Assembly (NCBI GenBank): GCA_004560375.1
Contig: SFVC01000030.1
Location: 1-29,454, forward strand
Source of the DNA: a bacterium
Lineage (GTDB): Bacteria > Bacillota > Clostridia > Oscillospirales > Oscillospiraceae
DNA length: 29,454 nt
Reading direction: 5' to 3'
Made by a program: the position numbers and the translations under genes. Below, in pieces: positions 1 through 6,937 of the stretch. How positions within the stretch are numbered: the first letter of the stretch is position 1; each line of letters begins with the position of its first letter. A model generated the notes under the pieces. It saw nothing but the letters and a program-made list of their open reading frames with translations. It was not told the DNA's origin and ran no database searches.

Positions 1-671
1 AAGTCGCCGGACTGATAGCCGAAGGCGGTGGTGTACACCACGCGGTTCTTCTGGGCGGCCTGGAAGATCATCTCGGCCACCAGCTCGCGGGTGGCGGGCA
101 TGCTCAGGGTGGCGGCGTAGTTGGTGTTGTTGATGTTGTCCAGGATGCCCCGCTGGGTGGCGATGGCGCCCACGCGCACCTGCCAGCCGGTGCCCTCGAA
201 CTCGTGGTTCTGGTCGTAGCCCATGGCGCGCAGGATCATGGCCAGCGCCTCATAGCCGGTGACGTCCCGGTTGGGCATGAAGTTGCCGGCGCCGTCGCCC
301 TTGATGAGCTCGGCGTTCTGGCAGTAGCCCACATAACCGGCGAACCAGTCGTTGGTGGCCACGTCCTTGAAGGTGACGTAGTTCTTGTGGATCTCATTGC
401 TCTCGTCCTTGGCGTCGCCAGTGGCGAGACGGTACACCAGCGCGGTCATCTCAGACCGGCGGATGTTGTTCTTGGGCTGATAAGTGCCATCCTCATAGCC
501 CTTAAGAATGCCCATGCCATTGGTGACGTCAATGGCGGTCTGGAACTCCTCCGTCACGCTCTCCGCGTCCGTAAAGTCGGCGGTGATGTCCTTGGCGTTG
601 ACAGTGACCATCAAACTGAAGGCCATCATCATCGCCAGAACCAGCGCGAGGAACTTTTTCAAGTTTCTCAT
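1..671 (-). CDS. SLH-domain surface protein, N-terminal part (runs off the left edge)
   Basis: The minus strand reads open from an ATG at 671 to the window edge (223 codons, no stop). It starts with signal peptide MRNLKKFLALVLAMMM and a likely cleavage after the VNA at residues 24-26, so the product is secreted. SLH-type repeats follow: one around residues 32-85 (GYEDGTYQPKNNIRRSE), one around 97-152 (WFAGYVGYC, GAGNFMPNRDVTGYEALAMI) and a weaker third ending in TRELVAEMIFQAA. SLH domains usually anchor proteins to pyruvylated secondary cell-wall polymers. The start is fixed by AAGGAGG ten bases upstream and by exact agreement with the two other SLH genes at 21306 and 29423. The missing C-terminal body would define the specific role, which cannot be judged here. 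The HAD gene at 897 is divergent from it. Confidence 0.93.
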   Translation of the reverse strand, partial: MRNLKKFLALVLAMMMAFSLMVTVNAKDITADFTDAESVTEEFQTAIDVTNGMGILKGYEDGTYQPKNNIRRSEMTALVYRLATGDAKDESNEIHKNYVTFKDVATNDWFAGYVGYCQNAELIKGDGAGNFMPNRDVTGYEALAMILRAMGYDQNHEFEGTGWQVRVGAIATQRGILDNINNTNYAATLSMPATRELVAEMIFQAAQKNRVVYTTAFGYQSGD

Positions 672-780
672 TGGATTGTTTCCTCCTTACAAAATTTTGA
701 CCAAAATTTTGACCCGTTCAGAGGCAAAATCCGCCCAAAACCCATGATAGGATGGGCCATCCTCTTTCCCTCGAAAAAGT
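672..780 (-). repeat. Conserved SLH-gene leader, copy 1
   Basis: Positions 721-780 are the exact reverse complement of 21209-21268 (60 of 60 bases), which precedes the second SLH gene. Between this block and the start codon the copies remain similar (GGGTCAAAA, TAAGGAGGAAACAATCCA). Copy 1 alone carries an extra GGTCAAAATTTT unit next to the ribosome-binding site, so the stretch reads as two tandem units. The block contains two overlapping hairpins. No convincing -35/-10 pair was found inside it, so it is more likely transcribed leader than promoter. Confidence 0.85.
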
Positions 781-805
781 TACCAAAAACCTTCGGCCCT
801 CTCCC

Positions 806-833
806 TTGACTTTCCCGCAATCCGGGGTAAAAT
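806..833 (+). promoter_or_regulatory. Candidate sigma-A promoter for the HAD/AI-2E pair
   Basis: TTGACT (806-811), a 16-base spacer and TAAAAT (828-833) precede the ATG at 897 by about 60 bases. The first five bases of the -35 box match consensus; the spacer is one base short of optimal. It lies just upstream of the divergent SLH leader. Confidence 0.55.
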
Positions 834-896
834 ATTTCTGTAAGAATCTACGAACTCAGCGCGGACGGAACCCGTCCCGCAGAAGGGAACCTGTAC

Positions 897-1619
897 ATGA
901 AACTCACCACCGTATTGTTCGACCTGGACGGAACGCTGCTCCCCATGGATCAGGAGGAATTCACCCGGGGCTACTTCGGCCTGCTGACCCAGAAGGCGGC
1001 CCCCAGGGGCTACGACCCCAGGCAGCTCGTGGACGGGATCTGGGCTGGCACCGCCGCCATGGTGAAAAATGACGGCAGCCAGACCAACGAGGCTGTCTTC
1101 TGGCAGAAGTTCGCCCAGATTTTCGGCCAGGCGGCCCTGAAGGACAAGGATCTATTCGACGAGTTCTACGCCAACGAGTTCCAGAACGCCAAACGCTTCT
1201 GCGGCTATACGCCCGAGGCCGCGGAAACCGTCCGGGCCATCCGGGCCGCGGGCTGCCGGGTGGTGCTGGCCACCAACCCCATCTTCCCGGCGGCGGGCAC
1301 CCGCGTCCGCCTGGGCTGGACGGGGCTGACGCCGGAGGACTTCGCCCTGTGCACCACCTATGAGACCTCCCACTGGTGCAAGCCCAGCCTGGGCTATTAC
1401 CGGGAGATCCTGGACGCCCTGGGCCTGGAGCCGGGGGAATGCCTCATGGTGGGCAACGACGCGGAGGAGGACATGGCGGCCCGGGAGCTGGGCCTGGAGG
1501 TATTCCTGCTCACCGACTGCCTGATCAACCGGACGGGCCGGGATCTCAGCCCCTATCCCCAGGGCGGCTTTGCGGACTTGATGGCCTATTGGACAGGCCT
1601 GTGGGGGGGCGGCCTATGA
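897..1619 (+). CDS. HAD-superfamily hydrolase (phosphatase-like)
   Basis: A 240-residue cytoplasmic haloacid-dehalogenase-type protein. Motif I is FDLDGTLLP near the N terminus, with the nucleophile Asp and the acid/base Asp two residues later. A helical cap region follows (about residues 20-95). Motif II is in VVLATNPIFP, motif III is the Lys of KPSLGYY, and motif IV is VGNDAEEDMAA, which supplies the Mg2+-binding acids. The set is complete, so it should be an active phosphatase or phosphonatase-like enzyme; the substrate cannot be read from sequence. The ATG at 897 immediately precedes motif I and has only a weak upstream purine stretch (AGAAGGGAA). Its stop overlaps the start of the next gene (ATGA), indicating one transcript. 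Confidence 0.9.
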   Translation: MKLTTVLFDLDGTLLPMDQEEFTRGYFGLLTQKAAPRGYDPRQLVDGIWAGTAAMVKNDGSQTNEAVFWQKFAQIFGQAALKDKDLFDEFYANEFQNAKRFCGYTPEAAETVRAIRAAGCRVVLATNPIFPAAGTRVRLGWTGLTPEDFALCTTYETSHWCKPSLGYYREILDALGLEPGECLMVGNDAEEDMAARELGLEVFLLTDCLINRTGRDLSPYPQGGFADLMAYWTGLWGGGL

Positions 1620-2818
1620 ACCGGGAATTTCTCAAAAAGATTTTTTTCCAGTCCCTGACGGCCTTCCTGTCCCTGGCGCTGGCCATCCTGCTGTTCTTTG
1701 CCATTTTGAAGCTGGACGAGATCCGGGGGAGCTTCCACTGGCTGCTGGACGTCCTCACCCCCTTTATCTACGGCGGCACCATGGCCTACCTGCTGAAAAC
1801 CCCCTGCGGCTTTCTGGAGCGGCAGTTTGAGGCGATCCTGCCGGACAAGCATAAAAAATGGGCCAACCTGCTCAGCGTGGTGGCAGTGATGCTGATCAGC
1901 GCGCTGATCCTCTACCTGCTGCTGAGCACGGTGCTGCCGGAGATGTGGGCGAGCATTGTGGCGCTGGCCGCCGCCGTGCCGCCCAAGGTGGACGAATTCA
2001 CCCGATGGGTGCTGTCCCACCTGGAGGGCAACGAGGTGCTCCAGAACTACGTGAACAACGCCTTCACCACCATGGAGGACTGGGTGAAAAACTGGGCCAC
2101 CACCGATCTCCTGCCCACCATGCAGGGCATGATGGGCGGGGTGGTCACCACCGTGGGCTCGGTGCTCACCGTGGCGAAAAACATCATCCTGGGCGTGATC
2201 ATCTGCATCTATCTGCTGGCCAGCCGGAGGAAATTCACCCGCCACGCCAAGGCGCTGGTGTACGCTGTATTCAAGCCGGAGCGGGCGGACAAGCTGCTCA
2301 AGGAGTGCGCCCACATCGACGTCACCTTTGTGGGCTTCTTCGGCGGAAAAATTCTGGACAGCGCCATTGTGGGGCTGATCTGTTATATTTTCTGCGCCAT
2401 TATGTCGGTAGCCGCGGGCTTTCAGAACGCGGTGCTCATCAGCGTGATCATCGGCGCCACCAACGTGATCCCCTACTTCGGCCCCTTCATCGGGGCGGTG
2501 CCCGCCGCCCTGCTCATCCTCATCTCCAGCCCCCGCAACTGCCTGATCTTCCTGATCTTCATCGTCATCCTTCAGCAGTTCGACGGCAACGTGCTGGGCC
2601 CCAAGCTGCTGGCGGGCAGCGTGGGCCTCACCGGGTTTTGGGTGCTGTTCGCCATCACCCTGTTCCAGGGGTTGTTCGGCTTTGTGGGCATCCTGGTGGG
2701 GGTGCCGGTGTTCGCCGTCATCTACGATCTGGCCCGGCGGGCCATCCTGTCCAGGCTGAAAAAGCACGGGAAGCTGGACGTGCTGGACAGCGGCGGCGAG
2801 CCGCCCCCGCAGCCTTGA
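1616..2818 (+). CDS. AI-2E family (PerM/YdbI-like) membrane transporter
   Basis: A 400-residue polytopic membrane protein. Two N-terminal hydrophobic segments (LSLALAILLFFAIL and the segment around LDVLTPFIYGGTMAYLL) are followed by a third segment and a soluble loop rich in charged and amphipathic helix. The C-terminal half has tightly packed hydrophobic helices with the family-typical GATNVIPYFGPFIGAVPA and GLTGFWVLFAITLFQG stretches. Members of this family (PF01594) have been linked to AI-2 export, Na+/H+ antiport or general export, and the substrate here is unknown. The reading frame stays open well upstream to 1376, but the ATG at 1616 overlaps the HAD stop by 4 bp and begins the first recognisable family sequence, so I use it. 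The C-terminal tail is charged and cytoplasmic. Confidence 0.9.
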   Translation: MNREFLKKIFFQSLTAFLSLALAILLFFAILKLDEIRGSFHWLLDVLTPFIYGGTMAYLLKTPCGFLERQFEAILPDKHKKWANLLSVVAVMLISALILYLLLSTVLPEMWASIVALAAAVPPKVDEFTRWVLSHLEGNEVLQNYVNNAFTTMEDWVKNWATTDLLPTMQGMMGGVVTTVGSVLTVAKNIILGVIICIYLLASRRKFTRHAKALVYAVFKPERADKLLKECAHIDVTFVGFFGGKILDSAIVGLICYIFCAIMSVAAGFQNAVLISVIIGATNVIPYFGPFIGAVPAALLILISSPRNCLIFLIFIVILQQFDGNVLGPKLLAGSVGLTGFWVLFAITLFQGLFGFVGILVGVPVFAVIYDLARRAILSRLKKHGKLDVLDSGGEPPPQP

Positions 2819-2844
2819 CCGGGCCGCCGGCTTCATGATATAAT
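2815..2844 (+). promoter_or_regulatory. Sigma-A promoter for tldD-tldE, overlapping the upstream stop codon
   Basis: TTGACC (2815-2820) and a perfect TATAAT (2839-2844) are separated by 18 bases. The -35 box overlaps the TGA stop of the AI-2E gene at 2816-2818. Transcription would start about 20 bases before the GTG start, leaving a short leader that contains AAGGAGG at 2857-2863. Confidence 0.75.
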
Positions 2845-2870
2845 CACCCGGAAGAAAAGGAGGTTTTTCT

Positions 2871-4283
2871 GTGTTTCCAACCATTGATCAGGCCAAGCCC
2901 GGCCTGCAAAAGCTCATTGCCGTTTTGGGGGAGACCTACCCCTACGCCTCCGTGCTGGCGGTGGCGGACGACAGCCGCGTCTGGCGGGTCAGCCGCAGCG
3001 GCATCAACATCGCCACCAGCGGCAACGGAGGCGGCACCGGCTTCGTGGCGCGGGTCTTTGACGGCGTGGGCTGCGCCGAATACTCCTTCAACGAGTTTTC
3101 AGAGGAAAAAATCCCCGCCCTGTGTGAGGCGCTCTCCCGCCGTCTGGCGGAGCAGAACGCCGCCCTGGATGGCTTCGCGCCCCTGCCCACCCCCGTCCCG
3201 GCGGACAGGCCCGCCGTCCTGAAAAAAGAGACCGCCTGGAAAATCCACCCCCGGGAGCTGGGGGACGAGGCCATCGTGGCCAAGATCAACGCCCTCCGGG
3301 AGAAGGCCCTGGCGGTGGACGAGCGGGTGCTGGACGCCCAGGCTATGGTGTCCTACCGCTGCTACCGAAAGCTGTTCCTGTCCAAAAACCGGGATCTGGA
3401 TCAGACTGTGATGTGGACTAACGCCATGATGGCGGTGGTGGCGGCCCGGGGCCAGGAGATCAAGATGTCCTACAAGCCCTTCTCCGTGTTGGGCGGCGCG
3501 GAGCTGCTGGATCAGATGGACGCCGAGGCGGAGCAGGCCGCCCGGGACGCCCTGGAGCTGCTGGACAGCCAGCCCATCCCGCCGGGGGAGTACGACTGCG
3601 TGTGCGACCCGGCCACCACCGGCATGATCGTCCACGAGGCCTTCGGCCACGGGGTGGAGATGGATATGTTCGTCAAGGATCGGGCCCAGGCCAGGCAGTT
3701 CATCGGGGACTACGTGGCCAGCCCCCTGGTGACCATGCACGACGGCGCCGCGGTGGACGAGTCCGCCACCATGTTCTTCGACGACGAGGGCACCCTCACC
3801 GGGGACACCGTGATCATCGACCGGGGCGTGCTGAAAACCGGTATGTGCGACGCGCTGTCCGCCGCGCGCTTAGGCGTGGAACCTACTGGCAACGGCCGCC
3901 GGGAGAGCTACGAGCGCAAGGCCTACACCCGCATGACCAACACCTATTTCCAGGGCGGGGACTGCACGCCGGAGGAGATGATCGCCAGCGTGGAGGAGGG
4001 CTTCCTGCTGGAGTGCCCTTCCAGCGGCATGGAGGATCCCAAGAACTGGGGCATCCAGTGCATGGTGACCACCGCCAAGGAGATCAAAAACGGCAAGCTG
4101 ACGGGGAAGATCTACTCCCCCATCGTCCTCACCGGCTATGTGCCCGACCTGCTGAAATCCGTGTCCATGATGAGCAAAACGCCGGAGCTGTCCGGCAGCG
4201 GCTACTGTGGCAAGGGGTACAAGGAGTGGGTGAAGGTGTCGGACGGCGGCCCCTATATGAAGGCCCGCATCCGTTTAGGCTGA
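2871..4283 (+). CDS. tldD: TldD metalloprotease subunit
   Basis: A 470-residue member of the TldD/PmbA (U62) family, close to the 481 residues of the E. coli protein. The zinc-protease signature HEAFGH lies at residues 255-260, within IVHEAFGHGVEMD. A Cys at residue 446, in GSGYCGKG near the C terminus, matches the position of the third zinc ligand in E. coli TldD. TldD pairs with TldE in a heteromeric protease that degrades unfolded peptides and processes some modified peptides such as microcin B17. The GTG start is chosen for AAGGAGG seven bases upstream. The next gene, tldE, begins 12 bases after its stop. No RiPP precursor or modification gene is visible nearby, so a general peptide-turnover role is the conservative view. 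Confidence 0.95.
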   Translation: MFPTIDQAKPGLQKLIAVLGETYPYASVLAVADDSRVWRVSRSGINIATSGNGGGTGFVARVFDGVGCAEYSFNEFSEEKIPALCEALSRRLAEQNAALDGFAPLPTPVPADRPAVLKKETAWKIHPRELGDEAIVAKINALREKALAVDERVLDAQAMVSYRCYRKLFLSKNRDLDQTVMWTNAMMAVVAARGQEIKMSYKPFSVLGGAELLDQMDAEAEQAARDALELLDSQPIPPGEYDCVCDPATTGMIVHEAFGHGVEMDMFVKDRAQARQFIGDYVASPLVTMHDGAAVDESATMFFDDEGTLTGDTVIIDRGVLKTGMCDALSAARLGVEPTGNGRRESYERKAYTRMTNTYFQGGDCTPEEMIASVEEGFLLECPSSGMEDPKNWGIQCMVTTAKEIKNGKLTGKIYSPIVLTGYVPDLLKSVSMMSKTPELSGSGYCGKGYKEWVKVSDGGPYMKARIRLG

Positions 4284-4295
4284 GGAGGTGAAACC

Positions 4296-5585
4296 ATGAT
4301 TGAGAGAATCAAGAGCGCCCTGGCCCGCTGCGGCATTGCCCTGTGGCGCATCAACGAGCGGGAGGACGAGACGGCGGAGCTGTTCTTCGTCAAAAAGCAG
4401 CTGGACACCCGGCGCGTCAAGGACGTGCACAAGTACGAGGTCACCGTGTTCCGGGACGTGGAGGCCAAAGACGGCGGCAAACCCGCCCGGGGTTTCACCT
4501 CGGTGCAGCTCATCTCGTCCATGGACGACGGGAGGCTGGACGAGGAGCTGAGGGGGGCGTATTACGCCGCCCAGTTCGCCGCCAACCCCTGGTTTGAGAT
4601 GCCCGACCCGGTGCAGGCCCCTATGGTGGAGGATACGGGCGAGCTGGCCCAGGCCCCCTTGGCCCAGAGTGCCGGCAAGCTGGCCCGGGCCCTCTTTGCC
4701 CCCGACACCCACCAGGACGCTTTCGTCAACTCCGCGGAGATCTTTGTCTGCCGCGTCCGCCGGCATATCCTGTCCTCGGAGGGCACCGACGTGTCCTTCG
4801 TCAACTCCAGCGTGAACGGCGAGTTCGTGGTGCAGTGCAGGGAGCCGGAGGACGTGGAAATCCACAACCAGTTCCAGTATGAGGCCCTGGACGAGGCGGC
4901 CCTGTCCGCCAGGGTGGCGGAGGCCCTGTCCTTCGTCCGGGATCGGGCCCGGGCCCAGCGGATTTTGAAAAGCGGCACGTACGATCTGATCCTCAGCGGG
5001 GACGCCATGCCCGAGCTGCTGTCCTATTATGTGTCCCGCTCGGCGGCGGGCATGGTGTATTCCAAATACTCCACCTGGCAGCAGGGGGAGGACGTCCAGG
5101 GGGAGACGGAGGGCGAACGCCTGAACCTCACCCTGCGGGCCTTCCACCCCTACAGCGCGGAGGGCATCCCCACCGGCAGCCACCTGCCCCTGCTGGAGGG
5201 CGGCAAGCTGCTGACCTGGCACGGCCCCAACCGCTTCTGCCGCTACCTGGGCATCAAGCCCACGGGCGATTATCAGCGGATTGCCTGCGCCAACGGATCC
5301 GTCCCCTTCGCGGAATTGAAGAAGGGCCCGGTTTTATGGGCGGTGACCTTCTCCGACTTCCAGATGGACGAGGCCAGTGCCCACTTCGGCGGCGAGATCC
5401 GCCTGGCCTACCTGATTGACGGGGACGGGACAGTGACGCCCGTCACCGGCGGCTCGATCAACGGCAGCATTTTGACGGCCCAGAAGGATCTCACCTTCTC
5501 CACCGACCGCTACCTCACCGCCGAGTATGACGGCCCCTATGCCGTGCGGCTGAAGAACGTCAGCGCGGCCGGCGCGGGGGAATAA
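4296..5585 (+). CDS. pmbA: TldE (PmbA) subunit of the TldD/TldE protease
   Basis: A 429-residue protein of the same U62 family as its upstream neighbour but without HExxxH, as expected for the non-catalytic TldE/PmbA partner that encloses the substrate channel. The family-like C-terminal part includes SAHFGGEIRLAYLIDGDG and the glycine-rich VTGGSINGSIL, followed by a terminal beta-rich segment. The ATG at 4296 lies 12 bases after the tldD stop behind GAGGAGGTG. Co-transcription from the promoter at 2815 is likely, and a strong hairpin terminator follows 20 bases after its stop. It is slightly shorter than E. coli PmbA (about 450 residues), with no sign of truncation. Confidence 0.9.
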   Translation: MIERIKSALARCGIALWRINEREDETAELFFVKKQLDTRRVKDVHKYEVTVFRDVEAKDGGKPARGFTSVQLISSMDDGRLDEELRGAYYAAQFAANPWFEMPDPVQAPMVEDTGELAQAPLAQSAGKLARALFAPDTHQDAFVNSAEIFVCRVRRHILSSEGTDVSFVNSSVNGEFVVQCREPEDVEIHNQFQYEALDEAALSARVAEALSFVRDRARAQRILKSGTYDLILSGDAMPELLSYYVSRSAAGMVYSKYSTWQQGEDVQGETEGERLNLTLRAFHPYSAEGIPTGSHLPLLEGGKLLTWHGPNRFCRYLGIKPTGDYQRIACANGSVPFAELKKGPVLWAVTFSDFQMDEASAHFGGEIRLAYLIDGDGTVTPVTGGSINGSILTAQKDLTFSTDRYLTAEYDGPYAVRLKNVSAAGAGE

Positions 5586-5605
5586 TCCCACGCTGAACAA
5601 AGCAG

Positions 5606-5643
5606 AAAAGGGCCGCGCCTGAACCCACAGGCGCGGCCCTTTT
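5606..5643 (+). terminator. Rho-independent terminator after tldE
   Basis: The arms AAAAGGGCCGCGCCTG (5606-5621) and its exact complement (5628-5643) make a 16-bp perfect stem with a 6-base loop and T-ending 3' arm. It starts about 20 bases after the tldE stop. Confidence 0.9.
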
Positions 5644-5662
5644 CTGAGCGAGTTCCCTAAAA

Positions 5663-5725
5663 GGTTCCGGCGGACAACGCCCGCCGGAACCTAAATAAAA
5701 AGACACGCCTCCCGGCGTGTCTTTT
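5663..5725. terminator. Two further tandem hairpins, the second terminator-like in both directions
   Basis: Arms GGTTCCGGCGG (5663-5673) and 5681-5691 form an 11-bp perfect stem. Arms AAAAGACACGCC (5698-5709) and GGCGTGTCTTTT (5714-5725) form a 12-bp perfect stem with a TCCC loop, with A-rich and T-rich flanks suiting termination on either strand. Having three hairpins in 120 bases is more than tldE alone needs, and the second may serve minus-strand transcripts from the tRNA side. Confidence 0.7.
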
Positions 5726-5741
5726 CTTAAGCCCTTCAAAA

Positions 5742-5971
5742 GCCGCCCGCAGGGCGGCCCCACCCGAGAGCCCAGCGAAGCGGGTCTCGGGTGGAAGCGA
5801 AGAAATTCCCACCAGAGTGCAGTTTTCGCCGAAGGCGGAAACGGAACGGTGGTGGGAATTTCTGAGCTGGAGCGAGTGACGAGGCTCGAACTCGCTACCG
5901 CACCCCACGGACTGCGTCCGCGGGGGCCCCGCACCTCGGGATTGCACATCAGCGCGGCACGCCGCGCTGAT
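5742..5971. other. Gene-free region packed with inverted repeats
   Basis: No credible gene lies between 5586 and 6045. Perfect or near-perfect stems follow each other. They are 5742-5748 with 5752-5758; CCACCCGAGA 5760-5769 with 5785-5794; AGAAATTCCCACCA 5801-5814 with 5850-5863; CGGAC 5908-5912 with 5916-5920, extended by CCCC 5903-5906 with 5922-5925; and ATCAGCGCGGC 5948-5958 with 5961-5971. The 5801-5863 stem is extended by AGC/GCT (5796-5798, 5866-5868) across two opposed GA steps, a mismatch pattern well tolerated in RNA on the plus strand. This could be a structured RNA, a mobile-element end or a decayed insertion. I do not recognise a named family. Confidence 0.7.
5868..5899 (-). pseudogene. 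32-bp fragment identical to the 3' end of tRNA-Gly(GCC)
   Basis: Positions 5868-5899 equal 6046-6077 base for base. They cover the CCA tail, the 3' acceptor strand, the T arm and the edge of the variable loop of the intact tRNA. The sequence then diverges, and no acceptor 5' strand, D arm or anticodon arm is present at the expected distance. It is therefore a tail-only copy lying 178 bases away in direct orientation. Tyrosine-recombinase elements commonly leave such 3'-end duplications as att sites, though none is identified here. Confidence 0.85.
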
Positions 5972-6006
5972 AGGTGGAGGCAGCGAGTTCTACTGCGTCA
6001 AACGAA

Positions 6007-6040
6007 AACAAGAGGATACCCGATCAGGTATCCTCCTGTT
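6007..6040 (-). terminator. Likely terminator of tRNA-Gly
   Basis: GAGGATACC (6012-6020) pairs perfectly with GGTATCCTC (6027-6035), and AACA/TGTT extends the stem past one mismatch. On the minus strand the hairpin lies just beyond the tRNA CCA end and is followed by a T-rich stretch (TTGTTTTC). Confidence 0.75.
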
Positions 6041-6045
6041 TCATG

Positions 6046-6121
6046 TGGAGCGAGTGACGAGGCTCGAACTCGCTACCTCCACCTTGGCAAGGTGGCGCTC
6101 TACCAGATGAGCTACACTCGC
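6046..6121 (-). tRNA. tRNA-Gly (anticodon GCC)
   Basis: The minus strand folds as a complete 76-base cloverleaf. The acceptor GCGAGTG pairs with CACTCGC, followed by discriminator T and an encoded CCA. The D arm is GCTC/GAGC. The anticodon stem CCACC/GGTGG encloses TTGCCAA, giving anticodon GCC. The T arm is GCGAG-TTCGAGC-CTCGT. It decodes GGC and GGU, and GGC is heavily used in this GC-rich genome. It has its own promoter and terminator and is not part of a tRNA cluster in this window. Confidence 0.97.
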
Positions 6122-6134
6122 AACGACAAATGGG

Positions 6135-6163
6135 ATTGTAGCAAGAATTTGGCCGTTTGTCAA
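6135..6163 (-). promoter_or_regulatory. Near-consensus promoter of tRNA-Gly
   Basis: On the minus strand, TTGACA (6163-6158), exactly 17 bases and TACAAT (6140-6135) sit 13 bases ahead of the mature 5' end at 6121. This is among the strongest sigma-A promoter matches in the window and fits a stable RNA gene. Confidence 0.9.
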
Positions 6164-6206
6164 GGGGAAATGAAAAATTTCTTTGCCGTATAGGATTTGG
6201 AATAAT

Positions 6207-6221
6207 TGTCCAGACTGGACA
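6207..6221. promoter_or_regulatory. Perfect 7-bp dyad upstream of DUF2508-bofA
   Basis: TGTCCAG (6207-6213), a central A and CTGGACA (6215-6221) form a perfect inverted repeat about 33 bases before the DUF2508 start. A weak promoter-like TTGGAA (6198-6203) and TAGAGT (6222-6227), 18 bases apart, would place the dyad in the spacer, as for a repressor operator. The regulator is unknown. Confidence 0.4.
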
Positions 6222-6254
6222 TAGAGTTTTGGTAAGGAAAGGAAGGTGAAGCCC

Positions 6255-6497
6255 ATGGCAGGAGCAGTCCGATTCAGCCGCCGTCAGGCGGCGGCCCGGG
6301 AGGAGGAGCGCAGGCAGCTGATGGAGGGGATGCGGGCCACCCGCACCCAGCTCAACCACGCCTACGCCCAGTTCAACTTTTACAGCGACCCGGATCTGGT
6401 GGACGCCTGCGTCTACGAGATCAACGCCCTGCAGAGCCGTTACTCTTACTACGTCCGTCAGATGAAACAGATGGACGCCCGGGAGGACGCCGGATGA
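6255..6497 (+). CDS. DUF2508 (YaaL-like) small protein
   Basis: An 80-residue, charged, mostly helical cytoplasmic protein. The C-terminal half fits the DUF2508 pattern: FNFYSDPDLVDACVYEINAL followed by a Tyr/Lys-rich RYSYYVRQMKQM. The best-supported evidence is context, because in Bacillus subtilis yaaL sits directly upstream of bofA and here the next gene is a clear BofA overlapping it by 4 bp (ATGA). No molecular function is established for the family. A GTG at 6246 is a possible earlier start, but the ATG at 6255 has better spacing from GGAAGG (6240-6245). Confidence 0.82.
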   Translation: MAGAVRFSRRQAAAREEERRQLMEGMRATRTQLNHAYAQFNFYSDPDLVDACVYEINALQSRYSYYVRQMKQMDAREDAG

Positions 6498-6748
6498 CGG
6501 GCTGGGTCTGGTGGGCGGCGGCGGGCGCGGCGCTGGTGGCGCTGGCCCTGTTCCGCCGCCCCCTGGGGGCGCTGGGCCGCCTGGCCGTCCGCTCGGGGCT
6601 GGGTCTGGTGTTCCTGTGGCTGTTCCGGGGGCTGGGCGGCCTGCTGGGGATCAATCTGGGGGTCAATCTGATCAACAGCCTGATCCTGGGGGCCCTTGGC
6701 CTGCCGGGGTTTGCCCTGCTTCTCATGACCCAGTGGGCCGTACATTAG
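6494..6748 (+). CDS. bofA: BofA-type pro-sigma-K processing inhibitor
   Basis: An 84-residue, almost entirely hydrophobic protein with two or three membrane segments. The C-terminal signature of the family is present: LLGINLGVNLINSLILGALG followed by LPGFALLLM. In Bacillus BofA holds the SpoIVFB protease inactive in the outer forespore membrane and so times sigma-K activation. Its presence suggests a spore-forming lineage, although many Clostridia retain bofA with unclear targets. It overlaps the upstream DUF2508 gene by 4 bp and is followed by a 189-base gap containing a promoter for the next gene. Confidence 0.88.
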   Translation: MTGWVWWAAAGAALVALALFRRPLGALGRLAVRSGLGLVFLWLFRGLGGLLGINLGVNLINSLILGALGLPGFALLLMTQWAVH

Positions 6749-6819
6749 GACAATTGCCGCGCTGCCCCGCCGATCCGGGGGATATTTACAATATTTTAAT
6801 AAAAAATCAAAATTTTCTG

Positions 6820-6849
6820 TTGGATTCTTCCCCTCCGTTGTGGTATGAT
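6820..6849 (+). promoter_or_regulatory. Candidate promoter for the glycoside-hydrolase-like gene
   Basis: TTGGAT (6820-6825), 18 bases and TATGAT (6844-6849) lie about 90 bases before the ATG at 6938. The leader that follows is GC-rich and could fold, but I do not recognise a riboswitch in it. The rest of 6749-6937 shows only an AT-rich stretch around 6785-6815. Confidence 0.6.
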
Positions 6850-6937
6850 ACAAACTGGAATGTTACAGGGGTTCCGGCTCGGACAACCGGCAGAGCTCCT
6901 GTTGAACGCATAACAGTCGCTGGGGAGGAAAACGCCT

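Noticed and set aside
204..809. Plus-strand open frame across the first SLH gene
   Set aside because: The minus strand encodes a clear signal peptide and SLH repeats over the same bases.
1376..1615. N-terminal extension of the AI-2E family protein
   Set aside because: The extra residues are a shifted-frame reading of the HAD gene. The ATG at 1616 gives the usual 4-bp overlap and family-like start.
1586..2884. Long minus-strand open frame opposite the AI-2E family gene
   Set aside because: Its product is His/Gln/Gly-rich with no family resemblance. It is the antisense shadow of a GC-rich gene.
3602..4291. TldD/TldE as part of a RiPP (microcin-like) cluster
   Set aside because: No precursor peptide, cyclodehydratase, radical SAM enzyme or exporter is visible near the pair, so nothing in the window supports a RiPP role.
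5606..5971. CRISPR-like array
   Set aside because: The repeats are inverted stems of different sequence and spacing, not regularly spaced direct repeats.
5717..6193. Open frame through the hairpin-rich region and tRNA
   Set aside because: It runs antisense through an intact tRNA and several perfect inverted repeats, has no ribosome-binding site and shows no protein motif.
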